Positions 11,006 through 24,075 of a stretch of DNA of 64,000 bases are shown here, in pieces. The stretch is from Neckera pumila (taxonomy: Eukaryota; Streptophyta; Bryopsida; Hypnales; Neckeraceae). The position numbers and the translations under genes were made by a program. Under the pieces are notes generated by a model that worked only from the letters and a program-made list of their open reading frames with translations, was not told the origin of the DNA and made no database searches. Where the stretch lies: NCBI GenBank assembly GCA_963969595.1, contig OZ018412.1:28210339-28274338 (forward strand). Direction: 5' to 3'. Within the stretch, counting starts at the first letter, position 1. Every line of letters begins with the position of its first letter.

Positions 11006-12970
11006 AGACAACAACACAACTTTTAGTAAGTTAGCCTTTGTGCCCAGTGCCTTTCCTTCATGCACCTTGCTCATCACGTTGAACTTCTATCTGTTTTCTT
11101 TGCTATTGTTGGTTGTGGATTGTTCTACACCATTTAAGGTAACTACACCTAAAATGGACCACTTGTCAAAATCGATTCTTGTTTTGAAGATAAACTAAAT
11201 AGGGAGGATATCCAAAATGGTGTCCATTACAAAGACAAGTGTAAGGTGGAATTGGGGGCCATTTTGATTAGTGTGCAATTCTATTTATAGTAATATGGAG
11301 GTGACAACTTTACATGTGGTCCATTTTGGGTACAATTTTGTTTTTACTTCTTGTTTATGACATGTTATGATACTGCTAGTGTCATTTCTTCATATGCATC
11401 CTATGGATTTTGGCATCAATTACATAATACTTTCAGCACCTTATACCTTGCATCATTGAGAATTTGTAATAGTAATTCAGAATGTGTCAAAAAATTATAG
11501 AGCCACTTGCGTTTTGATTCATAATCCTTTACCAGTATACAAAAATTGTTGTTCATTTTCTAAAGCATATTGGTCATGTCACAAAGCTTATTTGTGCGAT
11601 TTTAGGTATAGTGAGCTTACTGTAATGCCAAGGTAGTGATGCATGCTATGAATGTTATGGTAGATGCTTGTGGTATTTAAGAATCAAAATGAGGACACCG
11701 AATTAGGGAACGATTTTAGAAAATCTACGAATTCAACTTTGTGACTTCTTGTAATTTTTATGCCTCAATTTTAAATGATATTTTTGAACTTCATCCAATT
11801 TGGGTAGCAAATTGTCTTCAAGTGATTGAAAATAAAAGGTTCCCTCACATATAATAATTTAGTTGCTATATTTCTGGAATGGGAATGGAGGAATGAATTT
11901 AAGTGCATCTGCACCCTCATGCTTGAAGGCTCTAATACTCACCAAATATAGATGACAAGTGCTTCAAGCCCCTCAATATATTCTCCTCGCATTCAAGCCT
12001 AGAGTTGATAGAACAATGACCCTTCAAGTTTACATTTAGTGAACTCTATATGATATTCCACTCAATGATTGGTCAATTGACTATTTGTAGGGTAAATTTT
12101 GTGAGCAAGCACGGGGGATAATAATTTCATGGCCTCCTCAAAAATAGATGTGAACCTTTAAATACTGGAGTTCTCTATCGGGTATACATTGCAATTGCAC
12201 TTAATCAAATAAATTAATTCAACATTATTGCGGTCTAATTTTTCGTCAATGGAGACAAATTGCAATCCCAGAATGACACTTGAATGTATATTGAGTGCAA
12301 AAGTTCTATAAGATCAAACCCTTATCTCCTACACTAAATAGTGAAATTAGGTTGCCTTTATCAATTAGATTGCTTTACCCAAAGAAATTACCTCATGATT
12401 CACAGCTTGTCCATATGGAGGTACACGCAACTCTCTAAGTTTATTCTTGATATTAGTGTTTCCTAATTTTATTATTAAAAATACAAAATATAGGTTAAAA
12501 TTATTGCGGTAACAATAAATATGTATGTAGTATATAAAATGTCAAGAAATGAGTGAGGGACAACCTAATTTCACTACTTAGTCTAGATTTTCTATGTCTT
12601 CACTTCCATTTCAATATCAATGTAGTGAACATTGTGCAACGGGAATCTATTTATCATCGTCACTAAATAGTGGCATTAGATTGCTTTAACATTAGGTTTC
12701 CTTATCCCCAAAAGTTACTTCACATGCCATCAAAGTCAACAAATACTTCTACAAATATATCCATTTGTACATACTTATGGAGGTTTTAGAGGCCATCAAA
12801 GTCAACAATTACTTCTACTGATATTTCCACTTGTACACAAGGTGAGGTTTATAAGTCCCAATTACAACAATACCTAATTCAAAAGTAGTGCATTCTAGTA
12901 TAGCAACAATAAATATTTATATAGTTTAAAATGTCAAGAAAAACTAGTGTGGAGCAATGTAATTTAAAAA
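11005..12970. other. AT-rich intergenic DNA with degenerate direct repeats
   Basis: No gene. Two blocks near 12300-12560 and 12640-12950 share words such as CACTAAATAGTG, AATTAGATTGCTTTA and AAAATGTCAAGAAA, which indicates an old direct duplication with a period of roughly 370 bp. Confidence 0.4.
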
Positions 12971-12975
12971 ATTTA

Positions 12976-13195
12976 AGATAGAAGCATCCGAAGCATCTCT
13001 AAACCCAATGGCGTCCCTTTCTAGAAAGGAGAGTAATCTTGAAACGTAAATCTAGGTGGACCATACATGGCTTATCATTTTTTCGTCAACAAACACTCAA
13101 CTATGTATGGTTTGTCTACATGTAGGTTCTGAAATGACTTCCCTTCCTAGAAAGGGACGCCATTGGCTCCAGGAATGCTTTCGGGTGCATCTACC
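12976..13195. mobile_element. Small hairpin MITE, TSD TTA
   Basis: The left arm (GAAGCATCCGAAGCAT ... CCAATGGCGTCCCTTTCT) and right arm (AGAAAGGGACGCCATTGG ... ATGCTTTCGGGTGCATC) are inverted copies along most of their length. TTA flanks both ends (12973-12975 and 13196-13198). At 220 bp with a TWA duplication it fits a Tourist-type MITE. Confidence 0.65.
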
Positions 13196-13199
13196 TTAG

Positions 13200-13985
13200 C
13201 ATAGGTTTATTGGAACATGCTTTTGGGGAACACACTTTCATGATCCTACCTGACGGCCCAAAGCCCCCAAATAACTTCCCTGCATTGGATTCTCCTTCAT
13301 TCCGGAAAATGAAGCGATCCCGATGCCTTGCTTTAACTGAGCACCTACCCTAGTGACGTGGCCCTTCCCCACCAATCGGTGATTTATTAATTGGATGGGC
13401 ATTGACAGCTCATCTTATAAGCAAACCAATTGAGTCTACTGAAAAATTCCATGGGGAATAACCGTCCAAATTCGTGGACACCATTGAACATCAATTGGGG
13501 CCGGCACCATCATCCCTACCAAGATTTGATGACAAAAAGGATTCATTAAAAAAAAAACTAATTTTAAATTAAAAAAAAAAAAAAGTTGATTGAAAGCTCT
13601 GCTCCTTTGTGCAAGTTTTTTTATATTTAAATAGGTGTTGCAGACATTTTATTTGCAAAAGTGAGTGTGACAGTTGTCACGTCTAAAGTTTAAACTTTAA
13701 AATACTGGAGGAATGGAGTGGGTTTGACCCAATCTGGGGGTATTGCCCCATTTGCACGACAAAGGATTGGCGGAATGTTATTCTAATTCCAATGGGCCTG
13801 GAATATTCGTAAAAGGTTTGAATACCCAATTGGGAAAGGCTTTTGAATTTTGTGAATGTGGAACAGTTTCCACGTTGTCGACCACCTTCAAAAAGAAAAT
13901 ATTTCCGACCTCGTTGTTCATAAGAAAGATGAGTTTGGGTTCAAAACCAGAGCAAACTAGGTTTAGGTAAGAAAGATAATTATAC
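13200..13985. other. Intergenic, no gene seen
   Basis: Unstructured intergenic DNA with an A-rich run near 13550-13585. An open frame at 13743-13970 has no recognisable motif and an equally open antisense frame, so it is not called. Confidence 0.3.
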
Positions 13986-13989
13986 CTAA

Positions 13990-15600
13990 ACATCTTTCTT
14001 ATGAAAATTGCTATGAAAATTTATTATTTTTGGTTTATTTAACTGTAAGATCTTGCACTAGATTGGTATGAGAATGTGTGGAAGAAATTTTAGAAACTTT
14101 CACTGAGTAGATTGCAAGATAATTGTGTTTAAAGTGAAGAAAACGGATTTTTGAGAAATTTTCATGATTAGATTATTTGACTTTGAATCTTTTGAACTTG
14201 TAGTTTTTTGCACTAAATATTTTGATTTTAAACCTTTTTTATATTGAAGATTTGAATTGAAAGTCTAGGGTTGGGGGGGAATAAGAGTAAAAATACTTGA
14301 TTTTTATTCTCTAATAATTGTTGAATAGAAGTTGGTACAAGATTGAAGGAAAAACTAAATTGTCAACAATTCTAAAATGGGATATCAAAGACACTTGAAT
14401 CATAACAGTGAAATTGTTCTAGAAAGCATACATAACTTAGTGAACCTTTCTTTTTTTAAATTCTTAAAATTGAGTTAAAAATGAATCCAATAAGTTATAT
14501 TCTAAAGGAGCTTCTATAAATGCCTACACAACAAGAAGTTGCATGACTTTTACATTGCTGATCCAAATGAAATGAATCGTAGCTTTATATGTGCTAGACA
14601 GATCAAATGAGCACGACTTCTTTTATAGAATCAGCCTTATGCTAGACCTCTTTCCAATATTGGAGAGCACAGAGTAGCTCGGACATTGACATCACATGCT
14701 TATATTGCTATCTTGGGATTGAAGAAACTCCAATTCATTGCTTTTTCTTTTGTCCACAAGCCCAAGAGATATGGAAGTATGCCCAATCGATTATTCATCA
14801 TATCTAGAGATATCTACTGACTACGGACCCTCATGCAAGGTTTGATTTCACCCACTATGTCTTTGGTTCCGCGTTTTCTAGACAATTTCATAGTCTTAAG
14901 ACTGTCTGGATCTTTTTTTGAGGCTCTGCTTTGTGGATTGATCATTTGGGTATCGCAAAATAGTATGGTTTTTAACCCACATAGATGGCCTCCGATCTTC
15001 TTTTAGAAAGCTCTGTGGGAAGCTTTGCTCGACTTTGGGCGAGCAACGCAAATGAAGGCTCACCTAGCGTCTCGGCAACACCCTCCATCAGGGCAACTCT
15101 ATCTGGCAAAAGTTTGATAAAATTTGGATTCATTCTACTATTCTTGCTTATAGGAACGGTGATTACATCATTTGGAACAAAATTCCTCCCTCTTAGCTCT
15201 TTTTTTATAGTTCAATTGTGGCTCTATTTTTGTCTGTGCTTGTTCTCTTCATTCTCCAGCCTTTAGTTTAGTTGTCTTGTATTGTGGTGTTTTTAATGCA
15301 ATGGTTATTCCATTTGTTCAAAAATAAATAAAAACAAAGATTTATATATAGATCAAAATATAATAAAATCTATAATAAAACAATTTCAAAATTTTGTGGT
15401 TTTTTTTTTACTTTATCTTATTTATGTTGAGCTTATTGTGGCATAATTTTTGCTCCTAGGTATAGATTGGAATAAAAATCTTATTCCCAAAGAGCTAAAA
15501 TAAAAGTATCTTCTTTCTTCAGAAAAAGTTTCAAAAATCTAATCAAGAATTGAGATTACATGAGTTTGAATTCATGATGACTTGGGTGGCTAGCCTCTAA
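13990..15600. mobile_element. Old TTAA-family copy split by a LINE
   Basis: The left part (about 13990-14607) matches copies A and E in order, including 'gtaagatcttgcac', 'attgcaagataa' and 'agcttt...tagaca'. The right part (about 15350-15590) matches the far half of copy A ('gcataatttttgctcctagg', 'aaaaagtttcaaaaatc'). The two halves join at the LINE target duplication. The TTAA ends are no longer clear, so this is an ancient copy. Confidence 0.5.
14608..15349 (+). mobile_element. 5'-truncated LINE fragment, 8-bp TSD AGATCAAA
   Basis: AGATCAAA lies at 14600-14607 and again at 15350-15357, directly bracketing the insert. In one frame the 5' part reads like the zinc-binding C-terminal domain of plant non-LTR reverse transcriptases: a C-x5-ETPIHCFFFCP-x4-IW pattern around 14700-14790, followed by a Trp-rich 'ALWIDHLGI' stretch. 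Several stops and frame changes interrupt it. The 3' end is 'aatgcaatgg...' plus an A-rich tail. The copy is dead and inserted into an older TTAA element. Confidence 0.65.
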
Positions 15601-16260
15601 TCTCGTTGCAATTACTATAATGGAGTATCCAATTTCACTCTTGATTCCATTATAATGTCATCAAAACTGCATGCAATTTTATATTGAGTTAGGTTGATAA
15701 GGAACAGGAATTGAAAGGGATGGAATTGGACAACAAGGTATATAGAGTTATGGAATTTGCAGACATGGCAAAGGAATCAATCACATTCTCTCATTCTTGA
15801 AGGATACTTCTGGCAATGGTGTAGAGAATCAAGAGAGCTAAAATAGCATTCAAAAGATGTAAGTAGTCCCTTCTATGATCCACAATAGGGAGCTATATGT
15901 TTTTGCTTTTACCAACTATAATGCAGTTTTTTGTCAAAAATAAGTTGAATAGTATCTATATATAATATTCCCTAATCTACATTTATTTTTGCTATTCAAA
16001 ATAAAATTGATAAGTCTAAAGGGCAACAATGGGGATATCCCATTAATTGTCTATTCTTTGTCAATGTGACTAGCATGGTCACTCAAAGCTTCATGATTTT
16101 TGTGCAAAGTTCTAAATCTATTCAAATAGTGATGGAAAAAAATGGAAAACTTCCAAAAATGAAGATCTTTTCTCTAGTTTCTTCTTGGGCTATAATTCCT
16201 TTTGCCTTAAAAACTCCAAATCTACATATATATTTTAAATTTAAATGTATATTCCCCTTC
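15600..16260. other. AT-rich intergenic, nothing recognised
   Basis: No gene, no paired repeat ends and no coding signal seen. Confidence 0.3.
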
Positions 16261-16264
16261 CAAC

Positions 16265-16826
16265 TACAATAGAACCTCTCTTCATGCATAGTACCGGGAC
16301 TAAGAGCATCTCTTGCAGCCCGTTCAAACACCCCTGTCAGGGAAGTTTTGAGCGGTCGAGCGAAACAATCCCCAACAGCACTATAGTTGGGCATGTAAAG
16401 GTGCGAGGCCTTCAGATTTTGGCTCTACTGCACTAGAATTTGCATTTCTACAGAGACCCTCTGAGGCCCCTCTTTGTCATTGAGTTCTATGTTTTGGCAA
16501 GTCAAGGGTTAAATTAAGGAGAAAGTTGCCTCGGGGAAGCCGCAAGCTTTCTCCATTGGCTTTGCACCATCATTTGCTGGCCTTCTTCTTCTGGTCCGCA
16601 GGAACTTTTCCAACCCCGCTCACTTTGATTTTGCCACTCTTCCCTCCAAAGCCCATTTGGCAAGGTCAAACCGAGAGGGCCGTAGGAGATATTCTAATGA
16701 CCTTTGATTAATGTGGCCTCTAATTACATGGCATCCAATTACTTTTCAGAATTAAATGCTTCAAAGTACAAACTCTCTTACTACATATTATGCACTAAGA
16801 GAGTATGCAAGAGAGGTTCTACTGTA
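16265..16826. mobile_element. MITE with TACARTAGAACCTCTCTT ends
   Basis: The left end TACAATAGAACCTCTCTT is matched in inverse at the right end by AAGAGAGGTTCTACTGTA. Single ends of the same family occur near 44853-44890 and in partial form at 25706-25760 and 25850-25880. A GAGCATCTCTTGCAGC word at 16303 may be one end of a nested Tourist element whose partner I could not find. I did not establish a target duplication. Confidence 0.5.
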
Positions 16827-16849
16827 TAATCCTTAGGGGGTCATCAAGG

Positions 16850-17110
16850 TGGGCACTTCCAAATGTGCCATTGACTCAATGGAAATTGTTCATGTGTTTC
16901 CAAAAAAAAATAAAAATTGTTCCAGTGATCCCAAATTGTCATCTTCACTCCGTGGACATCTCCAAAATCAATAATGTACCTATGTGGAAGAAACTATTTC
17001 AGAACCAAACTTTGTTCCTTCCTAACTTTTGCATAGTGTATCTAAATGTCACGTTCTTTGGTGCGTTGCAACCTCCATTCAAGTGGCAACTAAAAAATAC
17101 AAAGCTTTGA
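16850..17110. repeat. Dispersed repeat, related to the 56.2-kb tandem
   Basis: Words shared with 56190-56525, in the same order, include 'ccaaatgtgcca', 'acatctccaaaatca', 'tacctatgtggaagaaac', 'gaaccaaactttgttcctt' and 'ttggtgcgttg'. It is a diverged third copy of that unit. Confidence 0.6.
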
Positions 17111-17499
17111 CCAGTCTAATAACAGGAACTAAGCACAGAAGCGAAAAGTGTCGGTTTGGGGAGTACCCACCTTACATGTCACATAGTTTCAGTTTCCCAA
17201 GAACTCGGCCCCCCCTGTCTCACTGCTGCAAAATGTGGAAAGGAGATTTCAAAAATTTCTCAGTGGGTGCCAGAGTTTGTGAACTTAAACCGAGGATGAA
17301 AAGAAAGACTGAAAGGCCGGGTGGCAGCTAACTTAAAACTTAGTCAGTTGAGAATTCCCAAACTGGAAACCCAACGTCCACAAAAAGGAAAAAGTTGAAA
17401 CAATTAGGTCTAATTTCTAATAAAGCCTCCCCAATCACCGAAAGCTTCCGCTTTACCAGCCACTAACTTGAAGCCACTTGTCTTCACGCTAATAAATTT

Positions 17500-19751
17500 C
17501 TACAACTATCATTTCTAAAGCTATTACCGGCAACCCGACTGTCCAGCTGTCGGAGCCTCAGCGCCCGCACACTGACAGAGAAAAGTTCGTAGATCTCACG
17601 TCGTAGATCTCACGTTTCGAGAACTCTACGGATTCTGTGCAGAGAGGGAAGCGGAAGTAGTATGTTTCCGTCGCCGTCTTCTGCGAAAGGGGCGAGGGTG
17701 CCTCCTGTAACTTTGCTGAGAACCTTGAAGCTGGTGCAATGGCAATTTGGAGGCGCCAGATTAATACGAAAGCTCTGTCGTTGCCGGACTGCTTGTTCTG
17801 TGTATTGGCTGTGAGATTCTTTTTCAAAATCCGGGCACACTCGCCGAAGATTTCGTTCTGAACGGATGTTTATTAAGAAGGGAGTGCGAGTTTTAAGGGT
17901 TGTAGTAATCTTGGTACTTGTAGGAGTGTTGGTGGAAGAAGGTGGATTGTTGCGAGAGGGAGAGAGAGAGAGAGATTTTGGCGCTTTGGTGGAGAAGAAT
18001 AAGCGTCGACCGAGAAGTAGGAAGGTAGAATATTGTTCGGGAAGTGTAGGTCGTCTTTAGTGGTGACGAGGTGAATGCGACGGTGTCAACGTTCTGGAAG
18101 AGAGGAGAGGAGACGTGTGGTTGACGGATGCAGAACGGAGAGAAAAGGTGTGGAGAGACGATTTGCAGGAGCGTGGAGGAAATGTTGTGTTGGTTCGAAG
18201 GGAGTGAGAGAGAGGGAGCCGAGTGTGGTATGGAATTGAGTTTTGAGTTGTAGTGTACCGTTGAGTAAGTGTTCTCTGGTGCTGCTGCTGTGGCGATGTT
18301 ACGACGATTCTTGTGTGTGGAGAGTTGGTAAGCTGTTGAGATACGAGAGATTGGAATTGAATACTGCACTGCGTAATGGCAGTGGCGGAACGACGTCTTG
18401 GAGTGTGCTTTATTGATTTGGAGAAAAGTCTTTGGTACCTGGCACCCCGAGGAGCTTCATAGGTGTCCGTAGAGCTTCTCACACGTGTGGTCCGTTACGG
18501 GATGATGACGAGCGCCGGCACTACCTGTGCGCCTTGAAAGCGCTTCCCGTGAGTGCTCTTCGAGTGCAGGATGGCCATCATTTGAAGAATGAAGACCGAC
18601 TGGTGAGTTATTTTGAAATGGCCAGGGTCGAATGGAAAAAGGTCTCTGACACACAATGTGTCTCGATGATTCTGACTTGATGTATCCTGGTGATACGCTA
18701 AAAAAGAGAAATGCTGCAAGCTCGAGGATCAAAGCGTAGTGATGGCGGCTAGTTGTTTCCGGTTGTAGATACAGAAACTTTGTACTAGTACTACTGTCGT
18801 ACGCTCATATGAAGAAAGTTTGGAGATCGTGAGACGGTTTCTTCTGCGTTCTTGGCTGTCGAAGACAACAAGCGCGAAGGGAGTGTATGGCGGGGTGATG
18901 AAACTTGTTTTGGACGTAAATTGATGCGGAGAGCATATGTGTAGAAAGATGGAAGGGTCAGAGGCAGGTAGAGGAAACAGATAGGGATGGAACAAGAAGG
19001 TCAAATCGAAGGTAAACAAATCGAATCCGTAGGCACCAACACTAGAGGGTTAGCAAGTGGCCAAGAGCGGGGCTCTCCTTTTCTCGGTTTTGCTCTGTTG
19101 CGCCTCTTGAGGAACATTTCCTGGTCTAGAGGATTGCGGATACCACGTCGTCTAACACCTCCAACTCACTCGCAGCAGTGTCCTGCCACTTCTCTTTGCT
19201 ATTCCGACCACATCAAGTCTGTCAGTTGCTGCGCCGCTTTTTGTAGGTTTCTCCAGGTCCCTTACTTCCTTTGCTTGGCATGGCTAAATGGCTAATCACC
19301 CTTGTAAACTTCACCAGTTTCCCCTGATCTTTCTGACATTTTTAATCGCACGGAATGTCTTCATCTTTACCGGAATAGGATGTCAACAATTTCTGTGCCT
19401 GGTATCCTCTTCGTCGTTGTTCGCTATTTCTTCCATTTCTGAAGTACAGATGTAAAGAGTTTTTAGCGTCATCGGCCTACGGTTCATCATGCTTTTTAAA
19501 TCAATTCAATGCCTCATGATCTTATTCGCTGAGCGTAGGGCATAGTATTTTTTTCGAATTCTCTACAAATTTCATCATTTTTTTCGAATCCTCGTTGCTG
19601 GAATTAGCAATTTGGTGGCGATTGCTTTTCTCTTTCTAAGCTTCTGTCTTGCACTTGGCAAATGGATATAGGGGCCTTGCAGTAAAAGTTTTGGAGCGTC
19701 TTCTAAATTTTCCATCCCGTTGGCTTTTGGAACTCAGATTTTGGATCCAAG
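17500..19751 (+). other. Upstream region of the RopGEF gene (promoter/leader)
   Basis: This 2.2-kb stretch is clearly less AT-rich than the intergenic DNA before it, and it runs up to the RopGEF start codon. It includes a short GA microsatellite (near 17958-17975) and long open frames on both strands (for example 17893-18369 minus) whose translations are low-complexity Ser/Thr/His-rich peptides. The most economical reading is promoter plus a long 5' leader, possibly with a 5' UTR intron. I cannot place the transcription start. Confidence 0.4.
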
Positions 19752-22700
19752 ATGAAAGGATTGCGGGGTTCGTTGTTGAACGAATCAGGAAGGATACATT
19801 TGGATGCTGCATCTGAAGATCAGTTTGAGGTTCGCAGCATTGATGGGACAAGTTCAACCCTTAGTATGGAACGGCTTAGCCTGGACCTTATGGGGGATGG
19901 AGATTTGAGTTTCAGTCTGAATCACGGTGACGATGTTGCCAGCAGCTCGACGGAATCTTCACCTTTGGGATGGCCGTTGGCAAGAATGGACAGACAATGT
20001 GCAATTCCTTCACCTTCTTCGTCGAATATGACCAGTGGGAGGAAAAATTTCGTTTGGGAAGAAAGGAGGGAGAAGAAGACGACAATGCTGTCAGGTTAGT
20101 GATTGTCCATTTCCTTTGTCCTTTCGATAGAGCTCCACGAAGACAGAGCATCACATTCCTCCTTGAGAGCATCTTAAATCAAGCGGGATCTTCTTTTAAG
20201 CTACAATTAACTCCTTAAATCCATAACTGAACAATGCCGTCAAGTCCTCTTTTATGAAGCATTGACCGGTGGTCTCCACGTTTGTACGGATGGCTGCAAG
20301 TATTGCATTGTCTGATAAAGTTTTTGGTCCTACAGAGGTGGAGATGATGAAGGAGAAGTTTGCAAAGCTACTTCTTGGGGAAGACATGTCAGGTGGTGGA
20401 AAAGGCGTCTGCACAGCCTTGGCTATTTCGAATGCAATCACAAATTTGTCAGGTGCAAATCGATGCCGTTCCAAATAATCTAAATTTTCATGGAAACACA
20501 CACCCACCTTTCGCGTTATGCTGTTGCAGGGTTGACTTCAAGAATATTTGCGTTTCAGTATCTAATGCCCCTGTTTCTGGTTACAGCATCAGTTTTCGGT
20601 GAGTTGTGGAGGTTAGAGCCCCTCTCCATGAAGAGGCGGACTATGTGGAGGCGAGAGATGGAATGGATGCTTTCAGTTTGTGATCATATTGTTGAGCTGG
20701 TCCCTTCTTGGCAACGATACCCTGATGGAAGCACCATGGAGGTACGGGAATCTTGTGGGCCAAATCGTTTGTTCCCTTTCCGGGCATCACATCACATCAA
20801 TGGCACGTCTTTGGAAATTCTGCTAGGCTCTTCATATCATGCAACTTGTGCCTGTCATTGCATACTTCGTACAGACCTTAAACATAATACAATATAAGTA
20901 TCACTTACATGATAATCTGTTATACAGTTTGATTATTCATCTAGAGTAGTTCTCTAAATTGCCGTATTTTTGAATTGCAGGTTATGGTAAGCCGACCAAG
21001 ATCAGATCTTAGTATCAACTTACCAGCACTTCGAAAGCTGGACAACATGTTGCTTGTAAGCTTCCTTTTCCTTCTCCTTTGTTCCTCATGTGTGCTCTGT
21101 ATGCTGTTATCTGTGGTATGAATATCTATTCTTTATTCTATTCTTCCCAGACAGAATCTGTCGAATATTACTGTTGTTTGAATTGGACGAAGTGTTCGAT
21201 ATAGTTGATTGACGAGAGCATCATTGAACAAAATGTCTCAGTCCAGTGATCATCCTTTTTAGCTAACTCGACTTAGTACGTTCGTGGACTGCACAACCTC
21301 AGAAGGTTTGTAGCTGTGTATGATGAACTTCATGACAACGACGCAATTGCTTGTAATTTCGTTCCTTCATGGCTAGAGGAGGGTTTTGCAGGGTAGTCAT
21401 TTTTCATTACAACATGGCTGCATCGTATTTAATTCATGCTTGCATTTTCTGTCGATTCCTCAGGATTCGCTAGAGAGTTATCAGGAGACCGAGTTCTGGT
21501 ATGTGGATCACGGGATTTCAGTTTCTGAGGACAATAACAGTGCGCGGCATTCTATGCAACGGCAAGAAGAAAAGTGGTGGCTGCCGACACTCAACGTGCC
21601 GGCTAATGGGCTTTCAGAATCCTGCAAAAAGATTCTCCATCATCAGCGAGATGCAACAAGTCAAATTCTTAAAGCTGCCATGGCTATTAATGCGCAAGTT
21701 TTGCTTGAAATGGAGGCACCGGAATGTTACTTCGATTCTCTTCCTAAGGTATTTATAATTATTTCACAACGCATCGTCTCTAGAAAAACTGGCTAATTAC
21801 TCTTGTTCTTAATTGTAGTGTATTTAAAGGTAGGCTAAAGTGATTGCGACTAGGCCAACCACGCAGGCCGAGAGTTTGATAAGTTGCTGTTTAATCTTAC
21901 AGAACGGAAGAGCCTGTCTCGGTGATGAACTATACCGAGCTATTGCCTCCGACCGCTTTTCTCCAGAGGGGCTTGTATCAAACTTGGACGTTAATGATGA
22001 ACACAGCATATTAGAGATGGCAAATCGCTTGGAAGCTGCAGTTGTCGGATGGCGGCGAAGAAAGACAAAGGCAACGGCAGAGATATCTCCGTACGATTCC
22101 AAGCTTAATCACAAGACTTCTTGGAGTAAGATGAAACACTTCGGTTGGGACGCAGAGAGGAGGACACTGCTTGCTGAAAGGGCGGAGAGTGTTCTAGTAA
22201 GTCTGAAGCAACGAGTCCCAGGCATGGCGCAAACTGCTTTGGACGCGCATAAGATACAGTTTAACAGGGTATGTTCACGAGGACTTGTTTTCAATCGTTT
22301 GAAGTAAACCATTTGACATATTCAACCGATGTTTAGACTGTTTCTAACGCATCTGCTGTTGCAATGCAGGACGTAGGACAGTCGATTCTTGAAAGCTACT
22401 CTCGGGTGCTGGAAAGCCTTGCATTTACCATCATTGCACGCATCGATGATGTCGTGTATGCTGATGATCTCGTGAAGAGGTCGGTTACACCTAATTCTCT
22501 GGTGCAAGACGGTTCAATGTCGCGGCGAATAGGATTTTCAAGCCGAAGAGCGAGGTCAACGGGGTCCATGCGAAACGCTGCTATTTGCACCACGTATGCG
22601 ACTCCCTCCATCTCCCCAATTTTCTCCCCTGCCGTCAGTCCTCCAGCTCTTAGGAAAACTCCGAACTCCCCACACGCAGAACCAATTCTAGTACCCTCTC

Positions 22701-22855
22701 TTGGCAACGCTCTGTCCGACTTCTCGTGTAGAAATATACCCGAGGGAGAAGCTGACAGGTCTCACAAATTGGTTTTGGATGGTGCAAAACCATGGACATA
22801 TGCAGGACATCTTGAGATTTCGAATGCTCTTCATAGTCCTCCTGGGCGAGATTAG
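19752..22855 (+). CDS. RopGEF: Rop guanine nucleotide exchange factor, PRONE family
   Basis: RopGEFs load GTP onto ROP/RAC small GTPases at the plasma membrane and set polarity and tip growth. Seven coding exons: 19752-20094, 20336-20452, 20587-20741, 20981-21055, 21464-21748, 21903-22268 and 22370-22855. All junctions are GT-AG and in phase, giving 1,827 nt and 608 aa. The PRONE domain covers about residues 115-485, the usual ~370 aa. Hallmarks are [20 protein letters not shown] at its start, [62 protein letters not shown] and [12 protein letters not shown] near its end. The variable N-terminal 114 residues and the Ser/Pro-rich tail (486-608) are the usual regulatory parts, where receptor kinases act in known members. 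The ATG at 19752 is the first in frame. The gene looks intact. Confidence 0.93.
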
Positions 22856-22859
22856 TTAA

Positions 22860-24070
22860 AGACTTCTAATTTCGTCACATTTCTTCTGTATATTATCAAT
22901 TCTTCACTGGCTGGAATTCTTCACTGGTTCGTTACTTTGTAATAAGTGTCCCTCAGAGCATGTAAATTCTCTGGTTAAGGGAGTGTCTGTCACGGCATTT
23001 TTTGGTAGAATTTCTGCTCTAGCCATCAACTTTCAGAATCATTTGTCCGACTAGTTTGAAATTATGTCTGACCCTTTCTACCGGTATTAGATACTTACGT
23101 ATAACAGTACGTGCTGGGCGTTTGAAAATATGTCTCTAATGGACCATTCAAAGCAATTTAGAAGCTTTAAACTACAAAAATTTACCAAAAGTACAATTCA
23201 GTAAAGAGTTTACCATACACGCTTGAATGCACAACTGCTGCTCTCTGAATTCAAATTGTGAAACTAATTGTCGTCTACATATGTTGTATGCACACGATGT
23301 ATCATGTCATTATCTCCTAAATAGTTATCGTAAAATGATTGAGCTCTTGCATGGAGAACACAAGTACAACATCTATTGCCACAACTATTGGTACATAGTG
23401 GCAAAGTTGATGACAAGAGGAACTCCCACGCATTTGTTCTGAGTTAATTCAATTTTTGTTAATGTGTGTGGGTGATAAGTTGGTATTGACCCACACACAC
23501 TGGTTGAACTCTAGGGCCACTCATTGCTTATCACTATGGATTTTGCATGGACGAGAATTTTCCTGATTAAAACTACATATGTTAAACCTCTGCTCTGAGT
23601 CAACTAGAACCATGTATCATATCCATTCAGAATTTTGACAATGACCGAGGCACTCCCACTTCCATCACAAGTGATGACCAAGCGTCACGCTTGAATGTCT
23701 CAAAGCACGATCCGATGACCAAGCGTCATAGCTTGAATGGCTCCGCGGATTAAAAGTACGATCCGCGTTTTTCTTTCATTTCCAACAAGATTTCCAAATC
23801 TTGTGCTTCCCATCCCTACAAGTGCATCACAAATGCCCTATCCTAAAGACTTGAATTTTATAAGAATCTCCCCAAATAAGTGATTCGGATGCAGTTTCAT
23901 GAGGTACACCAGCCGGTACCTTCAGTATGAGAAGGTGTGACTCGTCATCGTCTAGTACCCGTGCATTCCCTTCAACACCGTGAATTCATCGCCAAATATG
24001 GAATACATTGTCATAACCCTCCAAACACTTTTTCTTGAACATGCTCACAGTCATGAAATGGCTTGATGTT
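22860..24070. other. 3' flank of RopGEF and intergenic DNA
   Basis: The first few hundred bases are presumably the RopGEF 3' UTR. Near 23660-23765 a short direct repeat occurs ('gatgaccaagcgtca' twice, 'acgatccg' twice). No gene is seen. Confidence 0.4.
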
Positions 24071-24075
24071 GCTAC

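Noticed and set aside
13743..13993. Overlapping sense and antisense open frames at 13.75-13.99 kb
   Set aside because: They are short, without motifs, and equally open on both strands.
17893..18482. Long minus-strand open frames (158 and 141 codons) upstream of RopGEF
   Set aside because: The translations are Ser/Thr/His-rich low-complexity chains in two overlapping frames, opposite a GA-rich leader. They show no family motif and no splice context.
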